From Micromonospora solifontis (GTDB lineage: Bacteria; Actinomycetota; Actinomycetes; Mycobacteriales; Micromonosporaceae), in assembly GCF_003725545.1 (NCBI RefSeq), contig NZ_RJLN01000038.1:1-51743 (forward strand): a stretch of DNA of 51,743 bases, read 5' to 3'. Below are positions 6,545 to 16,000 of the stretch, one piece after another; positions within the stretch are counted from its first letter, which is position 1, and each line of letters begins with the position of its first letter. The position numbers were made by a program, and so were the translations under genes. The notes beneath the pieces are model-generated. The model made no database searches and was not told where the DNA came from. It saw nothing but the letters and a program-made list of their open reading frames with translations.

Positions 6545-8014
6545 CTAAAGTTCGAACGTGGCCTGGTGGATCTGCCGTCGGGGCACCCCGGCCTGCCGCA
6601 GCACCCGGACGGCCTCGTCGATCAGGCCGGACGGGCCGCAGAGGTAGACGTCGCGCCGGGTGACGTCGGGCACCAGCCGGCGCAGCCCCTCCGGGCTCAT
6701 CACCTGTCGAGGGCCGGGCTCGTGCCGGGAGCCGATGACGTACCAGACCGAGGTCTGGCGGGCCCGGGCGAACCAGTCGAGTTCGTGGTGCAACAGCACG
6801 TCCTGCGGGGTGCGGGCGCGGTAGATCACCGCCGCGCCGGGCGGCAGTTCCTCCAGCAGGGCCCGCAGCGGGGCGATGCCGCTGCCGCCGGCGATCAGCA
6901 GCGCCCGGTGCCGTCTGCGGTGCGCGGCGGTGAACGTGCCCGACGGGCCCTCCGCCCAGACCCGGGTGCCCGGGTCCAGGTCGCGCAGGTCGGCGGTGTG
7001 CGCGCCGACCACCTTGACGGTGAGCCGTAGCCAGCGGCCGTTGGCGGCGGCGGAGAGCGAGAACGGGTGGGACTGCCACCAGCAGCCGCGGGCGAAGAAG
7101 CGCCAGCGGAAGTACTGGCCGCCGAGCATCGGCAGGGAGGCGAGATCGCGGCCGGTCAGGTAGATGGAGATGGTGTCCGGGCTCTCCGCCACCACCTCGG
7201 CCACCCGCAGCCGGTGCTTCAGGTTGAAGTGCAGCGGGGCGAGCAGCCGGCCCCACACCAGCGCGGCGATCACCAGCAGGTACGCGCCGTACCAGCCGGT
7301 GCGCACCGGGCCCTGCGGGTAGAGCTCGGCGCCGTTGCTGAACTGGTGGGCGTAGCCGAGCACCAGCACCGCGTAGCTGGCCAGGTGCAGCACGTACCAG
7401 AGCTCGTACGGCAGCCGGGTGCGGATGGCCCGGATCGCGGTGAACGCGACCACGACCAGGACGCCGGCCGCGACGAACGCGGAGAGCATGTCCTGGTAGT
7501 CGCTGAGCATCACCCCGACCTCGCCGAGGATCGAGTGCCGCTCGGCCTCGGCGTAGGCGACCACCAGGGTGGCCAGGTGGGCGAGCATGGCGACCAGCAG
7601 GGTGGCGCCGAGGTCGCGGTGCAGGCGGGAGATCCGCTCGCCGCCGAGGGAGCGCTCCAGCACGGCCAGCCGGCTCATCATCAGCACCTGCACCAGCAGC
7701 AGGTAGCCGCCGATCAGGCCGGTGATCCGGCCGACGGCCAGCAGCACGTCGCCGGTGGTGGCCAGCCCGCCCGCCGGGGTGTTCAGCCACCAGGGCAGCA
7801 CGCTGAGCGCCAGGCCGGCCCAGAAGAGCGCGGCGAGGGCGCGCCGGGCGCCCGGCCCGCGCCGGGGCAGGCCCAGGTGCACGGGTACGGCGGGCTCGGG
7901 CGGCGCCGGGGCCGGGGCGGCCTGCTGTCGGGGCGCGACCCGGCCGCCGTACGAGGGGTCGATCCTCGTATGGCGGCCGGCGACAGATGTGTCGTAAATG
8001 TCGTGGTAAGTCAC
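6545..8014 (-). CDS. Ferric-reductase-like transmembrane flavocytochrome
   Basis: This 489-residue protein has two parts. Residues about 55-260 are hydrophobic with six or so membrane helices and four His placed as haem ligands: ISRLHRDLG, AMLAHLATL, YVLHLASYA and GYAHQFSNG (ferric reductase-like transmembrane domain). Residues about 265-489 are an FNR-type FAD/NAD(P)H module: GQYFRWRF, SHPFSLS, LLIAGGSGIAPLRALLEEL and VYLCGPSGLID. It should carry electrons from cytoplasmic NAD(P)H through FAD and b-haem to the outside. The start is the GTG at 8014, overlapping the DUF1501 stop as GTGA. Downstream FMN-binding protein and ApbE make a flavin relay. Confidence 0.92.
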   Translation of the reverse strand: MTYHDIYDTSVAGRHTRIDPSYGGRVAPRQQAAPAPAPPEPAVPVHLGLPRRGPGARRALAALFWAGLALSVLPWWLNTPAGGLATTGDVLLAVGRITGLIGGYLLLVQVLMMSRLAVLERSLGGERISRLHRDLGATLLVAMLAHLATLVVAYAEAERHSILGEVGVMLSDYQDMLSAFVAAGVLVVVAFTAIRAIRTRLPYELWYVLHLASYAVLVLGYAHQFSNGAELYPQGPVRTGWYGAYLLVIAALVWGRLLAPLHFNLKHRLRVAEVVAESPDTISIYLTGRDLASLPMLGGQYFRWRFFARGCWWQSHPFSLSAAANGRWLRLTVKVVGAHTADLRDLDPGTRVWAEGPSGTFTAAHRRRHRALLIAGGSGIAPLRALLEELPPGAAVIYRARTPQDVLLHHELDWFARARQTSVWYVIGSRHEPGPRQVMSPEGLRRLVPDVTRRDVYLCGPSGLIDEAVRVLRQAGVPRRQIHQATFEL

Positions 8015-9402
8015 GCGTACAACTTCATGGGGGCGAATTTCTGTCGGGGGAAGATCTTGTCCACCTGTGCCGTCGTGAGGCCGAACCGGCCCTGCGCGAC
8101 GGATCCGTAGACGTTGAACATGTTGTTGTATTCGGGTACGTCCCCGCTGTCCAGATCGTTCAATCCCTGCCACGACCCGAGCAGCGATCCGGCGAGCTTA
8201 CGCCCGCTGAGCAGGGTGATGACACCCCCGTGCCCGTGGTCGGTGCCGCCCTGGTTCGAGGCGACCCGGCGGCCGAACTCGCTGGACACCATGATCGTCA
8301 CGTCGGCGGCCCGGTCCCCGAGGTCGGTGAAGAAGGCCGCCATCGCGCCAGCCAGCTCGTTGAGCCGACGCCAGAGCTGCCCGCCGTCGCGGGTGCCCTG
8401 GTTCTCGTGGGTGTCGTAGCCGCCCATCCCCACGGTGGCCACCCGGACGTTCGCCCCGCCCTTGATGAGCTGGGCGAGCTGCTGGAAGGCGCGGCCCACG
8501 CCCTCATACTTCACCCCGGCGGCCGGCTGGTACGGCTTGGCCGCCAGCTTCTGCGCGGTGGCCAACGCGCCCATCCCCTCCCGCACCGCGTCCTCGACCG
8601 GGTGGTTGATCCCGGTGAACAGGCCCCGGATCGCCTTCTCGGTCGCCGCCCGGTACCGGTCGTCGCCGTTGAGCCGCAGCTCGCCGACGCTGTTGAGGGA
8701 CAGCGCGCCGTTCACCCCGACCAGGGAGCGTGGCAGTGTGCTGCCGATGCCGACGCTGCGGAAGGCGGTGCCCTTGCCGAGGGCGTCGACCAGGCTGTCC
8801 AGCCAGCCCCGGCCGCCGGTCTCGCCGGGCAGCCCGCCCAGATTGCAGGCGTCGGCGGCCTGGAAGTGGCTGCGCGACAGCCGGGGGTCGGAGACCGCCG
8901 GGACGAAGCCCAGCTGCCCGGCCTTGAGCCACTTCTCCAGCGGGGCGAAGGCGCTGGTCAACTTGAAGCCACGGCCGATCGCCAGCGAGTCGTCGCCGAG
9001 CAGCAGGTCGGGGCGGGCCTTGCTCAGCACCGGGTCGTCGGCCGGGGCGACCAGGCTCAGCCCGTCCAGCCCGCCGTAGAGGAAGACGTGGATCAGCGTG
9101 CCGGTCTTCGTCGCGGCGAACGACGCCGAGGTGGTGACGAACTGGGCGGTGGCCAGGGCGGTGGCGGTGGCCGCGGCGCCCGCCACGAAGGTCCGCCGGG
9201 TGACGCCCCGGCCGTCCTGCTGGGCCTCCTCCAGCTCTTCGAGCCGGCGGTACCGGTCCGCCTCGGCGGCGTTCTCGGCCGCGACGATGTCCGCCTCCGC
9301 GCGCAGCAGCGCCTCGGCCGGGTTGTCGGCCAGCCGCCGCAGGTCGGGGCATTCGGGGTGCAGGGGGTAGGGGTTCACGCTCATCTCCATCGAATGCCTC
9401 AC
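8011..9402 (-). CDS. DUF1501 family exported protein
   Basis: This 463-residue DUF1501 protein has a twin-arginine signal (VTRRTFVAGAAATATALATA) at about residues 67-87, after an unusual charged N-terminal extension. The mature part shows LIHVFLYGGLDGLSLVAP, SDPRLSRSHFQAADACN, MGGYDTHENQGTR, SSEFGRRVASN and GGTDHGHGG. These resemble metal-binding blocks of the alkaline phosphatase/sulfatase superfamily; enzyme activity is not established. It starts at GTG 9402 overlapping the DUF1800 stop as GTGA. DUF1800 and DUF1501 genes are regularly paired in bacteria; here the pair is coupled to flavin redox genes. Confidence 0.9.
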   Translation of the reverse strand: MRHSMEMSVNPYPLHPECPDLRRLADNPAEALLRAEADIVAAENAAEADRYRRLEELEEAQQDGRGVTRRTFVAGAAATATALATAQFVTTSASFAATKTGTLIHVFLYGGLDGLSLVAPADDPVLSKARPDLLLGDDSLAIGRGFKLTSAFAPLEKWLKAGQLGFVPAVSDPRLSRSHFQAADACNLGGLPGETGGRGWLDSLVDALGKGTAFRSVGIGSTLPRSLVGVNGALSLNSVGELRLNGDDRYRAATEKAIRGLFTGINHPVEDAVREGMGALATAQKLAAKPYQPAAGVKYEGVGRAFQQLAQLIKGGANVRVATVGMGGYDTHENQGTRDGGQLWRRLNELAGAMAAFFTDLGDRAADVTIMVSSEFGRRVASNQGGTDHGHGGVITLLSGRKLAGSLLGSWQGLNDLDSGDVPEYNNMFNVYGSVAQGRFGLTTAQVDKIFPRQKFAPMKLYA

Positions 9403-11420
9403 CGGAGGTGGTGCTGGGGGGACGCGAGGATCGTCCGCGCGACCGCGGCGATGGCCCCGTTTAACGTGGCGTCGACCTTGGTGCCCGCCGTTACACCGGC
9501 GACGCCGAGCACGAGCGCCTTCTCCCGGGCGCTCAGCTTCTGGTGCACCAGCCGCAGGGCCAGCGCGTCCACGTACGCCCCGGCGGTGGCCGGCGGCTTG
9601 GCGACCAGCCGCTCCGGCTTGGCGTAGGTGAACTCGGTGCGCCAGCCGGCGAGCAGGTCGCCGGCCTCGTTCCAGCCGTCCACCATGGTCCCGGCCGAGG
9701 TCCAGGCGACGTAGACGTCCGCGTACCCGTCCGGGGTGGGCTTGCCCATCGGGTACTGGCCCAGCTGACGCAGCTTGTCCTGGACCTGCCGCAGCCCCTG
9801 GGCGAACGCGGTCCGCCGGCCGTCGCCCTTGAACCCGGGCGAGGCGTTCGGCCCCACCCCGAGGGTGCGGTACGTGGCCACCAGGTACTCCATCGGCCGG
9901 CGTACCTTCTGGCCGACCGCCGCCCAGAACTCCGACGAGCGGAACATCGTCGCCAGCACCGGCCCGATCTGGCCGCGGTTGGTGGTGTACGCCTTGGCCA
10001 GCCGGTCCACCAGCGACTTCGGCGGGGTGTCCGAGACGAACCGGGTGGCCAGGTTGCGGGCCACGTACGCGGCGGTGGACGGGTGCAGCGCGAGGTACCG
10101 GATGTACTGGTCGATGACCTTGTCGGCGGCCTTCGGGTCGGCCGAGTTGTTGGCGTGGCTGAAGCCGAGGATCTTCACCTTGCCCAGGTAGTGCCGGTCG
10201 GCGCGGAACACGTACCGGGTGTTCTCGACACCCCGGCCGGTCTGCAGCAGGGCGGCCTGGCGGACGTCCTTCTCGGTGTAGCCACCGTCCACGCCGACCG
10301 AGTACAGCTCCAGGTTCTCCCGGGCCAGGTTCTCGTTGACCGCGTCCTTGCGGGAGTCGTTCTGGTTCAGGTAGAGCAGCAGCGCCGGGTGCTTGTTGGC
10401 GGCCACCAGCATGTCCGGGTAGCTGCCCAGGGCGTGCTTGCGGATGACGTCCCGGTCGAACGCGTTGCGGTAGATCTCGCCGCCGTCGAAGTCGGCGGCG
10501 ACGTGCAGGAAGTCGTTCCAGAAGTCGACCATCACCTCGAAGAGCTGGCGGTCGGACCAGATCTGCCGGGCGATGGTGGCGTCGATCGTCTCCCGCGCCG
10601 GGTCCACACCCCGCTCGTTGAGCTGGTCCCGCTGGTCGCGCAGCTGCTGCGGGGTCAGCTTTAGCGAGGGCAGCTCGGCCAGCTTCAGCTCCGCCTTCGT
10701 CGGGGCGATCTTCTCCGGCGCCAACTGCTCGCGCAGCCAGTCGTCGATGCCCAGCCGCCGGATGTCGGCGAGGACCTTCGGCGTGGCCCCGAAGGTGGCC
10801 CGGCTGGCCAGGTGCCGGATCGGGTCCTTGGCCAGCACCGTCTTCACGGTCACCGGGGTGGCCGACGCGGCGGCCGCCGGGCTGGCGAAGAGCCGGCCGC
10901 CGGACGGCGAGTTGCGCTTCAGCGCCGCGCCGGCCCGGGAGCCCATGTAGCTCTCGTTCTGCTCGGTGTAGGTGCGCACGGTGCTCGGCTGCTGCCCGCT
11001 CGGGCGGGCGGCGGTGCCGTCGGTGGTCACCGTGCCGGTCGCGTCGCCCACCGGGTCGTCGCCGAACAGCCCCCGCACCTGCGGGGACATGGCGAGGGCG
11101 GCGCCGCCGGCGACGACCGCGGCGGCGCCGAGCGCGGCGAGGGCCCGGCGCCGGCCGGTACGCGGCTCGTCGTCATCGTCCAGATCGGGCAGTCCGGTGC
11201 CGGGCGGCGGGGCGTACCCGGCGGCGCCGAGGCCGTCCGGCCCGACCCACTGCGGCCCGGGGGCGGGCGGCGCCGGTGGAGCGTAGCCGCCGGGCCCGGC
11301 GTAGGGGGCGGCGTACGGCGAGGCGGTGTCCACGTGGTACCGGTCCGGGAGGGGGTTCTGGTATCCGTCCCAGCCGCGGTCGTCCCGGGATCGACGCGGT
11401 GGCACGTTGCGGTCGGCCAT
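9399..11420 (-). CDS. DUF1800 family membrane-anchored exported protein
   Basis: This 673-residue protein has a Pro/Gly/Tyr-rich N-terminal segment (about residues 1-95), a single membrane segment (RRRALAALGAAAVVAGGAAL), a low-complexity linker, and the DUF1800 domain from about residue 185. Family blocks include HLASRATFGATPKVLADIR, VMVDFWNDFLHV, LLLYLNQNDSRK, NENLARENLELYSVG and ARNLATRFVSD. The function is unknown; the family is found with exported DUF1501 proteins. The ATG at 11420 with GGACAGGTAC before it is preferred over the frame opening at 11564. First gene of the five-gene operon ending at 5174. Confidence 0.9.
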   Translation of the reverse strand: MADRNVPPRRSRDDRGWDGYQNPLPDRYHVDTASPYAAPYAGPGGYAPPAPPAPGPQWVGPDGLGAAGYAPPPGTGLPDLDDDDEPRTGRRRALAALGAAAVVAGGAALAMSPQVRGLFGDDPVGDATGTVTTDGTAARPSGQQPSTVRTYTEQNESYMGSRAGAALKRNSPSGGRLFASPAAAASATPVTVKTVLAKDPIRHLASRATFGATPKVLADIRRLGIDDWLREQLAPEKIAPTKAELKLAELPSLKLTPQQLRDQRDQLNERGVDPARETIDATIARQIWSDRQLFEVMVDFWNDFLHVAADFDGGEIYRNAFDRDVIRKHALGSYPDMLVAANKHPALLLYLNQNDSRKDAVNENLARENLELYSVGVDGGYTEKDVRQAALLQTGRGVENTRYVFRADRHYLGKVKILGFSHANNSADPKAADKVIDQYIRYLALHPSTAAYVARNLATRFVSDTPPKSLVDRLAKAYTTNRGQIGPVLATMFRSSEFWAAVGQKVRRPMEYLVATYRTLGVGPNASPGFKGDGRRTAFAQGLRQVQDKLRQLGQYPMGKPTPDGYADVYVAWTSAGTMVDGWNEAGDLLAGWRTEFTYAKPERLVAKPPATAGAYVDALALRLVHQKLSAREKALVLGVAGVTAGTKVDATLNGAIAAVARTILASPQHHLR

Positions 11421-11871
11421 GTACCTGTCCCGTTTTCTTCGAGCGCCGGCACGCCCCGCGAGCAGGTGAGGCGGAGGCGGCGGCGGTTGCCGAGGAGTTG
11501 TCACGGGAAGGTAGCCAGGCGTTCCCGGCCGCTCAAGGCGCGCCGGCGGCCCCCGGGAGGGCACTTAAGACACCGCTCAGCCCGCCCCCCCGCGCGGCAC
11601 CGTACGCACCGGTAACCACCGCGGCGTCCGGAGCTGGGCCGACCCGGCCGGCGAGCGCCCGGACGTAACGTTTGCGCCCGTCCCGGCGCTGTTCGCGCCG
11701 TTCGACCGCTCAGCGAAACTTAAGGCCCGGATAAGCCCGCCCTGAGGTCCTCCGGCCGGGAGGTCCGCACCACCGGCCGGACGGCGAAAGTGGCAGCAGG
11801 AGCGGCGCGTGACCCGCCGCCGTTGCGGGTATGCCGCCGAACCGCTGAAGCCGTGAGGGGAAGGCACCGCC
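11421..11871. other. 451-bp intergenic region between divergent DUF1800 operon and DUF3040
   Basis: Both neighbouring genes read away from this stretch, so it should hold the promoter of the flavin operon and that of the DUF3040 gene. Scattered less GC-rich spots (for example CACTTAAGACACC at 11561-11573 and GCGAAACTTAAGG at 11713-11725) could be promoter parts. I find no RNA gene, operator palindrome or convincing small ORF. Confidence 0.5.
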
Positions 11872-12129
11872 ATGCTCAGCAAAGAGGATCAGCGCAGGTT
11901 TGAGCAGATCACCCGCCAGCTGCGGGAGAGTGACCCGCAGTTCTTCGCCCGGCTGGACAACCGGGCCAAGGGCCGCCGTGGCCGGTACCTGATGCTGTTG
12001 ACGATCGTGCTGTGGGCCTCGCTGCCGGCGATGACGGTACTCGCCGGGCGACTGGCCGGCGCCATCTGCGCGCTGGTGCTGGTGGCCAACGCCGGGCTCA
12101 TGTGGCACTTCCGGCGGCGCTGGCTATGA
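11872..12129 (+). CDS. DUF3040 small membrane protein
   Basis: This 85-residue protein begins MLSKEDQRRFEQI, the hallmark of DUF3040: an amphipathic N-terminal helix, then two membrane helices (LMLLTIVLWASLPAMTVLAG and LAGAICALVLVANAGLMWHF). The role is unknown; the family is restricted to actinobacteria. GAGGGGAAGG lies upstream of the ATG. Its stop TGA (12127-12129) and the stop of the convergent SWIM gene share a 6-bp overlap, so the two transcripts must overlap. Confidence 0.85.
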   Translation: MLSKEDQRRFEQITRQLRESDPQFFARLDNRAKGRRGRYLMLLTIVLWASLPAMTVLAGRLAGAICALVLVANAGLMWHFRRRWL

Positions 12130-13068
12130 CCCGTCGCAAGCCGGCGGAGCGCCCGGCTCCGCCGCCGGCCGGGGACGGCCGAACTCCCGGTACGCCCGGC
12201 GCAGCCGCTCGACCAGGCCGGGGCCGCCGAGTTCGGGCCCGGGCGGGGCGAGCTGGCGGAGCAGCAGCTCCGGTCCGGCCGCCAGGGTGGGCGGCCGGTC
12301 GGGCAGCGGCACCGGGGGCAGCCAGAACCGCTCCACCTCGTCGGCCGGCGGGACCGCCGGCAGGCCGGCGAGCACCCGCCCGGCACCGGCTACCGGCTCG
12401 GGCCACGCCACCCCGTCCGGCGCCGCCGCCGGGCCGACCACCGCGCCACTCGCGGTGGCGTCGCCGCCCCGCAGGGTACGCAGCCGGTCGAGCAACTCGG
12501 CCCGGCCCCGGCCGCGCCAGTGCAGCAGCCGGAACGGGTCGGCGTCGAACGCCTCGGCCAGCAGGTAGAACGTGGCTGCCAGGTGCTTGCACGGCACCGC
12601 GAAGTCGGGGCAGCCACAGTGCTGGTCCAGCTGGTCGACGTCCACCGGGAACAGCGGCGCGCCCGCCGCGGCGAACAGCTCCTCCAGCTCGGGGGGCAGG
12701 TCGCCGGCGAGCAGCCGGGCGCTGAAGAACGCCTGCCCGGCCAGTTCCGCCTCGATCCGGTCCCACACCTCCGGCGGGTACGCGGCCAGCCGGATCCGCA
12801 CCGGGTACGGCGCCGGCCGCGAGCCCTGCACGTCGGCGGTGACCAGCCCGGGGGCGACGTCGAGCCGGAGCACCTGGCCCTTGCGCGCGTACGCCCGGCC
12901 CCGGGTGAGCCGGGTGCCGAGCGCGAACGACTCCAGCACCTCCAGGAACCGCCGCGACCACCAGGAACGCCCGATCGCGCCGCGGGTGCTGCGGGCCTTC
13001 AGCCCACCGTCGACCCGCCGGGGCGGGCCGAACTCCGCGAACCGGGGGCGCTCCGGTGCCGGGCTCAC
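12124..13068 (-). CDS. SWIM zinc finger protein
   Basis: This 314-residue protein carries a SWIM zinc finger at about residue 150, HCGCPDFAVPCKHLAATFY, fitting CxC(n)CxH. Upstream it has the family block GRSWWSRRFLEVLESF and RGRAYARKGQVLRLDV. SWIM proteins bind DNA or protein partners, and in actinobacteria they commonly sit next to an SNF2-type ATPase, as here. It starts at GTG 13068, overlapping the helicase stop as GTGA, so the two are translated together. The very long frame running through this region up to 17334 is an artefact of GC bias; only this C-terminal stretch is real in that frame. Confidence 0.88.
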   Translation of the reverse strand: MSPAPERPRFAEFGPPRRVDGGLKARSTRGAIGRSWWSRRFLEVLESFALGTRLTRGRAYARKGQVLRLDVAPGLVTADVQGSRPAPYPVRIRLAAYPPEVWDRIEAELAGQAFFSARLLAGDLPPELEELFAAAGAPLFPVDVDQLDQHCGCPDFAVPCKHLAATFYLLAEAFDADPFRLLHWRGRGRAELLDRLRTLRGGDATASGAVVGPAAAPDGVAWPEPVAGAGRVLAGLPAVPPADEVERFWLPPVPLPDRPPTLAAGPELLLRQLAPPGPELGGPGLVERLRRAYREFGRPRPAAEPGAPPACDGS

Positions 13069-16000
13069 TCGACCACCGCCCCGGACTCCAGCGCGAACAG
13101 CTCGCGCAGCGTGTCGGTGGACAGCTCGGTGACCCACTGCTCGCCGGTGCCCACCACCCGCTGCGCCAGGCTGCGCTTGTCCGCGATCATCGCGGCCACC
13201 TTCTCCTCCACGGTGCCGGCGCAGACGAACTTGCGGACCTGCACCCGGCGGCGCTGGCCGATCCGGAACGCCCGGTCGGTGGCCTGGTCCTCCACGGCCG
13301 GGTTCCACCACCGGTCCACGTGCACCACGTGGTTCGCGGCGGTCAGGGTGAGCCCGGTGCCGCCGGCCTTGAGGGAGAGGACGAACAGCGGCGGGCCGTC
13401 CGGGGACTGGAAGCGGGTCACCATCGCGTCCCGGTCGGCCTTGCCGACGCCGCCGTGCAGCAGCAGCACCTCCCGGCCGGTACGGGCCGACAGGTGGCCG
13501 CGCAGCATGCCGCCGAACTCGGCGTACTGGGTGAAGAGCAGGGCCTTCTCCCCCGCCGCGAGCACCTCGTCGACGATCTCCTCGAGCCGTTCCAGCTTGC
13601 CGGAGCGGCCCGGCAGGGCCGAGCCGTCGTGCAGCAACTGCGCCGGGTGGTTGCAGACCTGCTTGAGGCGGGTCATGGTGGCCAGCACCAGGCCACGGCG
13701 CTCCATTCCGTCGCTGGACTCGATCTTCGCCATCATGTCGTCGACCACCGCGCGGTAGAGCGCCGCCTGCTCGGCGGTGAGGTTGCAGAGCACCTCCATC
13801 TCCAGCTTCTCCGGCAGGTCGGCGATGATCGACGCGTCGGTCTTGAGCCGGCGCAGCACGAACGGGCCGGTGATCCGGCGCAGCCGCCCGGCCACCTCGG
13901 CGTCGCCGTGCCGCTCGATCGGCTCGGCGAACCGCTTGCGGAACGTCGCGGCCGGACCGAGCAGCCCCGGGTTGGCGAACTGCATGATGGACCAGAGGTC
14001 GGCGAGCCGGTTCTCCACCGGCGTGCCGGTGACCGCGATCCGGTGCCGGGCGGGCAGCGACCGCACCGCCTCGGCCTGCCGGGTGGCCGCGTTCTTGATC
14101 GCCTGCGCCTCGTCCACCACCACCCGGTGCCAGTCCACACCGGCCAGCTCGTACGCGTCCCGCGCCGCCACCGAATAGGTGGTGAGGACCAGGTCGGCGG
14201 CGTGCACGGCGGCGTTGAACTCCTCGCCCCGGGCGCGCTCGGCCCCGTGGTGGACGTGCACGCGCAGCCCCGGGGTGAACCGGGCCGCCTCCCGCTGCCA
14301 GTTGCCGACGAGTGACATCGGACAGACCAGCAGCGTCGGCCCGGCCTCCGGCGGGTCCCCGGCGAGCAGCGCGAGCAGCTGCACGGTCTTGCCCAGCCCC
14401 ATGTCGTCGGCGAGGATCCCGCCGAGTCCGAGCGACTGGAGGAAGGCCAGCCAGGCCAACCCGCGCCGCTGGTACGGCCGCAGCGTGCCGGCGAACCCGG
14501 ACGGCGGGTCGGCCGGGGTCAGCCGGCGCTCCGCCTCCCCGGCCAGCAGCTCGCCGAGCGCCCCGTCCGCGGTCACCTCCAGCACCGGCAGCCCGTCCGG
14601 GCGGTCGCCCTCGGCCAGGCCCAGCCGCAGCAGGTCGGCCACGGTCAGCTCGCCGGCCGAGCGGAGCAGCCGCAGGCCGGCTTCGAGGCGCTTCGGGTCC
14701 AGCTCCACCCAGCGGCCCCGCAGCCGGACCAGCGGGGACTTCAGCTCGGCCAGCGAGGCCAGCTCGTCGGCGGTCAGCGGCTGGTCGCCGAGGGCCACCT
14801 CCCACCGGTAGTCCACCAGCGCGTCCAGCCCGAGCCCGCCGGAGGCGGCGGCCACCGTGCCGGGGGCGGTCCGTCCGCGCGCCCGCAGTCGGGCGCCCAG
14901 CCGCGCCGACGAGCGCCGCCACCAGGAGGGCAGCAGCACCCCGAAGCCGGCCGCGTGCAGCACCGGCGCGCCCTCCCGGAGAAACCGGTGCGCCCCCTCC
15001 GCGTCCAGCTCCATCCCCTCCGGCGTGGCGGTACGCAGCGCGTCGTCCAGCTCCGGCCAGAGCCGACTGGCCCGGCCCAGCTCGGCCAGCAGGGTCTCCT
15101 GCGGGTCGACTCCCCGGCCGGCGAGCGCCCGCGCCGGTCCGCGCCAGACGTCGGCCGCATCGACCACCAGGCCCGGCTCGTCGGCCGGGTGCAGCCCGAA
15201 CTCGACCCACCAGGTGCCGCCCTCGACCAGCTCGGCCACGGGATCGGCGGCCGGCTCGACCAGGCGGAAGGCGGCGCGTACCGCGCCACCGGCGGCGTCC
15301 CGCTGCCAGGCGTCCAGCTCGGTGCGGAGGGTGTCCAGGGCGGCCGGCGGCACTGTGAACGCCGGATCCGGCCCGGTGAGCGCGGCCAGCCAGCGGGGCA
15401 CCGGCCCCGGCCGCATCCCCCGGTGCAGCGCCGTCTCCGCGAGCGCCGCGCGGGCGGCGGCGTCGGTCAGCGCGTCCAGCGCGTCGGCGGCCAGCGGCCC
15501 CGGCTCCGGCAGCCCGGCTTCTCCCGTGGCCGTCGGCGTGGCCGTGCCGCCAGCGGGGGCAGCGGACAGCGCACCGGAGGTGACGGCCGCGCCGGGCGTA
15601 CCGGGCGCGGCCCCGAGGACGGTGGCCGCGCCGTCCGGATCGGCGCCGGGGACGACCGGGGCCGCACCAGGAACGGGCGGCACGGCACCGGAGGCCGGCG
15701 GCACGGCGCCGGAGGCGGGCGGCACGGCGCCGGAGGCGGGCGAGGTCGCCGCCCGGGCGGACGGCGGCAGGGCCAGGGCGAGCGAGCGCGCCCAGGCCGC
15801 GTCCGACCCGGTGAGCAGCGGCCGCCACACGGCCCGGGCGGTCACCGCGTCGCTGGCGTCGACCGGCCGGGGACCCCGCCGGACCGGGGCGGCCCTGCCG
15901 GGCCGGACACCGGCACCCGGACCGGGCGGGGTGACGCCGACTCCGGAACCGGACGATCTGACCGGGGCCGCGTCGGGCGACGCCGGGAGGTCGGCCACGC

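Noticed and set aside
5943..7790. A 615-residue open frame spanning the reductase and FMN-binding genes
   Set aside because: Residues upstream of 6533 are a shadow of the flavocytochrome gene; the real start has a ribosome binding site at 6533.
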